Below are positions 63,135 to 64,000 of a DNA stretch of 64,000 nucleotides, one piece after another. The stretch lies in the NCBI GenBank assembly GCA_046348855.1, contig JAXMDK010000007.1, positions 62,001 to 126,000 on the forward strand, written 5' to 3'. A program made the position numbers and the translations under genes. The notes beneath the pieces were generated by a model, which was not told the origin of the DNA, ran no database searches, and saw only the letters and a list, made by a program, of their open reading frames with translations. Numbering within the stretch: the stretch's first letter is position 1; the number at the start of each line of letters is the position of its first letter. This DNA comes from TMP-24 sp046348855. GTDB taxonomy: Bacteria > Pseudomonadota > Alphaproteobacteria > Rhodobacterales > Rhodobacteraceae.

Positions 63135-63830
63135 ATGTATTTCCGCGACAAGGTTGCCTACGAGCCGCTGCCTTTGCCCGACCGGGTGCGTCTGCCGGAC
63201 GCCGAGGCATTGGCGGCAGCGGAAGCCTTCCGTGACTATATGGCCCGTCGCCACAGCGTGCGCGACTTCGCCCCCGACCCGGTGCCCCTGTCGGTCATCG
63301 AGGCCTGTGTTGCCGCCGCCGGGACAGCGCCATCGGGGGCGAACCACCAGCCCTGGCATTTCGTGGCGATCGGCGATCCGGCGATGAAGGCGCAGATCCG
63401 CGCGGCGGCCGAGGCCGAGGAAGCGGACTTCTACGCCGGCGGGGCGGGCGACGAATGGCTGAAGGCGCTGGAGCCGATCGGAACCGGCGTGTCGAAGCCG
63501 CACCTGGAGGTGGCGCCCTGGCTGGTGGCGATCTTTGCTCAGCGTTATGGCACCACAAGGGACGGGCAACGCTACAAGAACTACTATGTCCCCGAAAGCG
63601 TCGGCATCGCCACCGGCTTCCTGATCGCGGCGCTGCATCACGCCGGGCTGACGGCGCTGACCCACACGCCCAATCCGATGAAGTTCCTGAATGCGCTCTG
63701 CGGCCGGCCGGACAGCGAAAAGCCGGTGATGATCCTGGCGGTGGGGCATCCGGCAGCCGACGCGACGGTTCCGGCGGTGGCCAAGCTGAAGAAGCCGCTG
63801 GCCGAGATCATGACGGTGCGGGCCGGCTGA
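63135..63830 (+). CDS. Nitroreductase-family protein (BluB-like)
   Basis: The 231-residue flavoprotein has the FMN-binding arginines in MARRHSVRDF, PSGANHQPWHFV and the late ILAVGHPA. Length and the NHQPWHF motif are typical of nitroreductases; some relatives are iodotyrosine deiodinase-like or BluB. The substrate is unknown. The ATG at 63135 follows GGGAGAG. Confidence 0.9.
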   Translation: MYFRDKVAYEPLPLPDRVRLPDAEALAAAEAFRDYMARRHSVRDFAPDPVPLSVIEACVAAAGTAPSGANHQPWHFVAIGDPAMKAQIRAAAEAEEADFYAGGAGDEWLKALEPIGTGVSKPHLEVAPWLVAIFAQRYGTTRDGQRYKNYYVPESVGIATGFLIAALHHAGLTALTHTPNPMKFLNALCGRPDSEKPVMILAVGHPAADATVPAVAKLKKPLAEIMTVRAG

Positions 63831-63893
63831 TCTGCCATTGCCGACCGGCCGCGCTTGGGGCAGGGTGCGCGCCGCAATGACGGAGACGCGGCC

Positions 63894-64000
63894 ATGAAAA
63901 CAATCTCGGAAAACAAGTGTTTCGGCGGGGTGCAAGGCGTATATTCGCACACCTCCGAAGCCTGCGGCTGCGACATGACCTTCGGGCTGTTCCTGCCCCG
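63894..64000 (+). CDS. fghA: S-formylglutathione hydrolase, N-terminal fragment
   Basis: Thirty-five codons before the right edge read KTISENKCFGGVQGVYSH and then EACGCDMTFGLFLP, the conserved start of esterase D/S-formylglutathione hydrolase. It completes the formaldehyde oxidation pathway started by adhI. Confidence 0.88.
   Translation, partial: MKTISENKCFGGVQGVYSHTSEACGCDMTFGLFLP

Overview
The window is high-GC, gene-dense chromosomal DNA from an alphaproteobacterium, almost certainly a member of the Rhodobacteraceae/Paracoccaceae. The best marker is the left end: regB (partial) diverging from senC-regA-hvrA, with ahcY close by, the redox-regulatory locus known from Rhodobacter. The order tsaD-gpsA next to hemD, a Mic60-like gene and hemY, and small families such as DUF2853 and DUF2794, fit the same lineage. 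These assignments rest on reading the translated sequences; no database search was run.

Layout. 0-6 kb: regB/senC/regA/hvrA, an HD hydrolase, a secreted protein, an acyltransferase, ahcY and a DUF2853 gene. 6-12.5 kb: a leftward block (EVE, YciI, gpsA, tsaD) and a rightward block (hemD, Mic60-like, hemY). 12.5-18.55 kb: a 6.0-kb integrative island that has split a tRNA-Thr(CGU) gene in its anticodon loop. It carries a tyrosine integrase, an AlpA-type protein, a type II methyltransferase/endonuclease pair, an HNH-type protein with an SSB-like tail, and its own complete tRNA-Thr(CGU). 18.6-27.1 kb: a carnitine/gamma-butyrobetaine degradation operon with its CdhR-type activator, interrupted by two unrelated small genes. 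27.1-30.5 kb: pyrF, an HxlR regulator with its target gene, and an NfeD/SPFH pair.

30.6-48.5 kb is a catabolic locus of unknown substrate. It contains a peptide-type ABC importer with two amidohydrolases, a hydantoin-racemase-like protein with a flavin-reductase-like protein, a GntR regulator, a PotABCD-type importer with a deaminase-like amidohydrolase, and an HbpS/GlcG-like secreted protein. The same 12-bp palindrome (ATTGTCNACAA-) sits at four promoters in this locus, often as tandem copies in 12-bp phase, so one regulator probably controls all of it. A degraded patch at 39.07-40.44 kb, bounded by 36-bp direct repeats, holds gene remnants, a frameshifted gene and a palindromic repeat.

48.5-64 kb: pbpC and a large alpha-2-macroglobulin, a hybrid histidine kinase, a DUF2794 gene, a candidate structured small RNA, an I78-type inhibitor lipoprotein, glutathione-dependent formaldehyde dehydrogenase, a NYN protein, a TetR regulator, the iron exporter mbfA with an Irr-type operator, a nitroreductase, and the start of S-formylglutathione hydrolase at the right edge.

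Two genes (tsaD and the gene at 39.27-40.03 kb) appear to lack one base in a G run. These should be checked as possible sequencing errors before being called pseudogenes.
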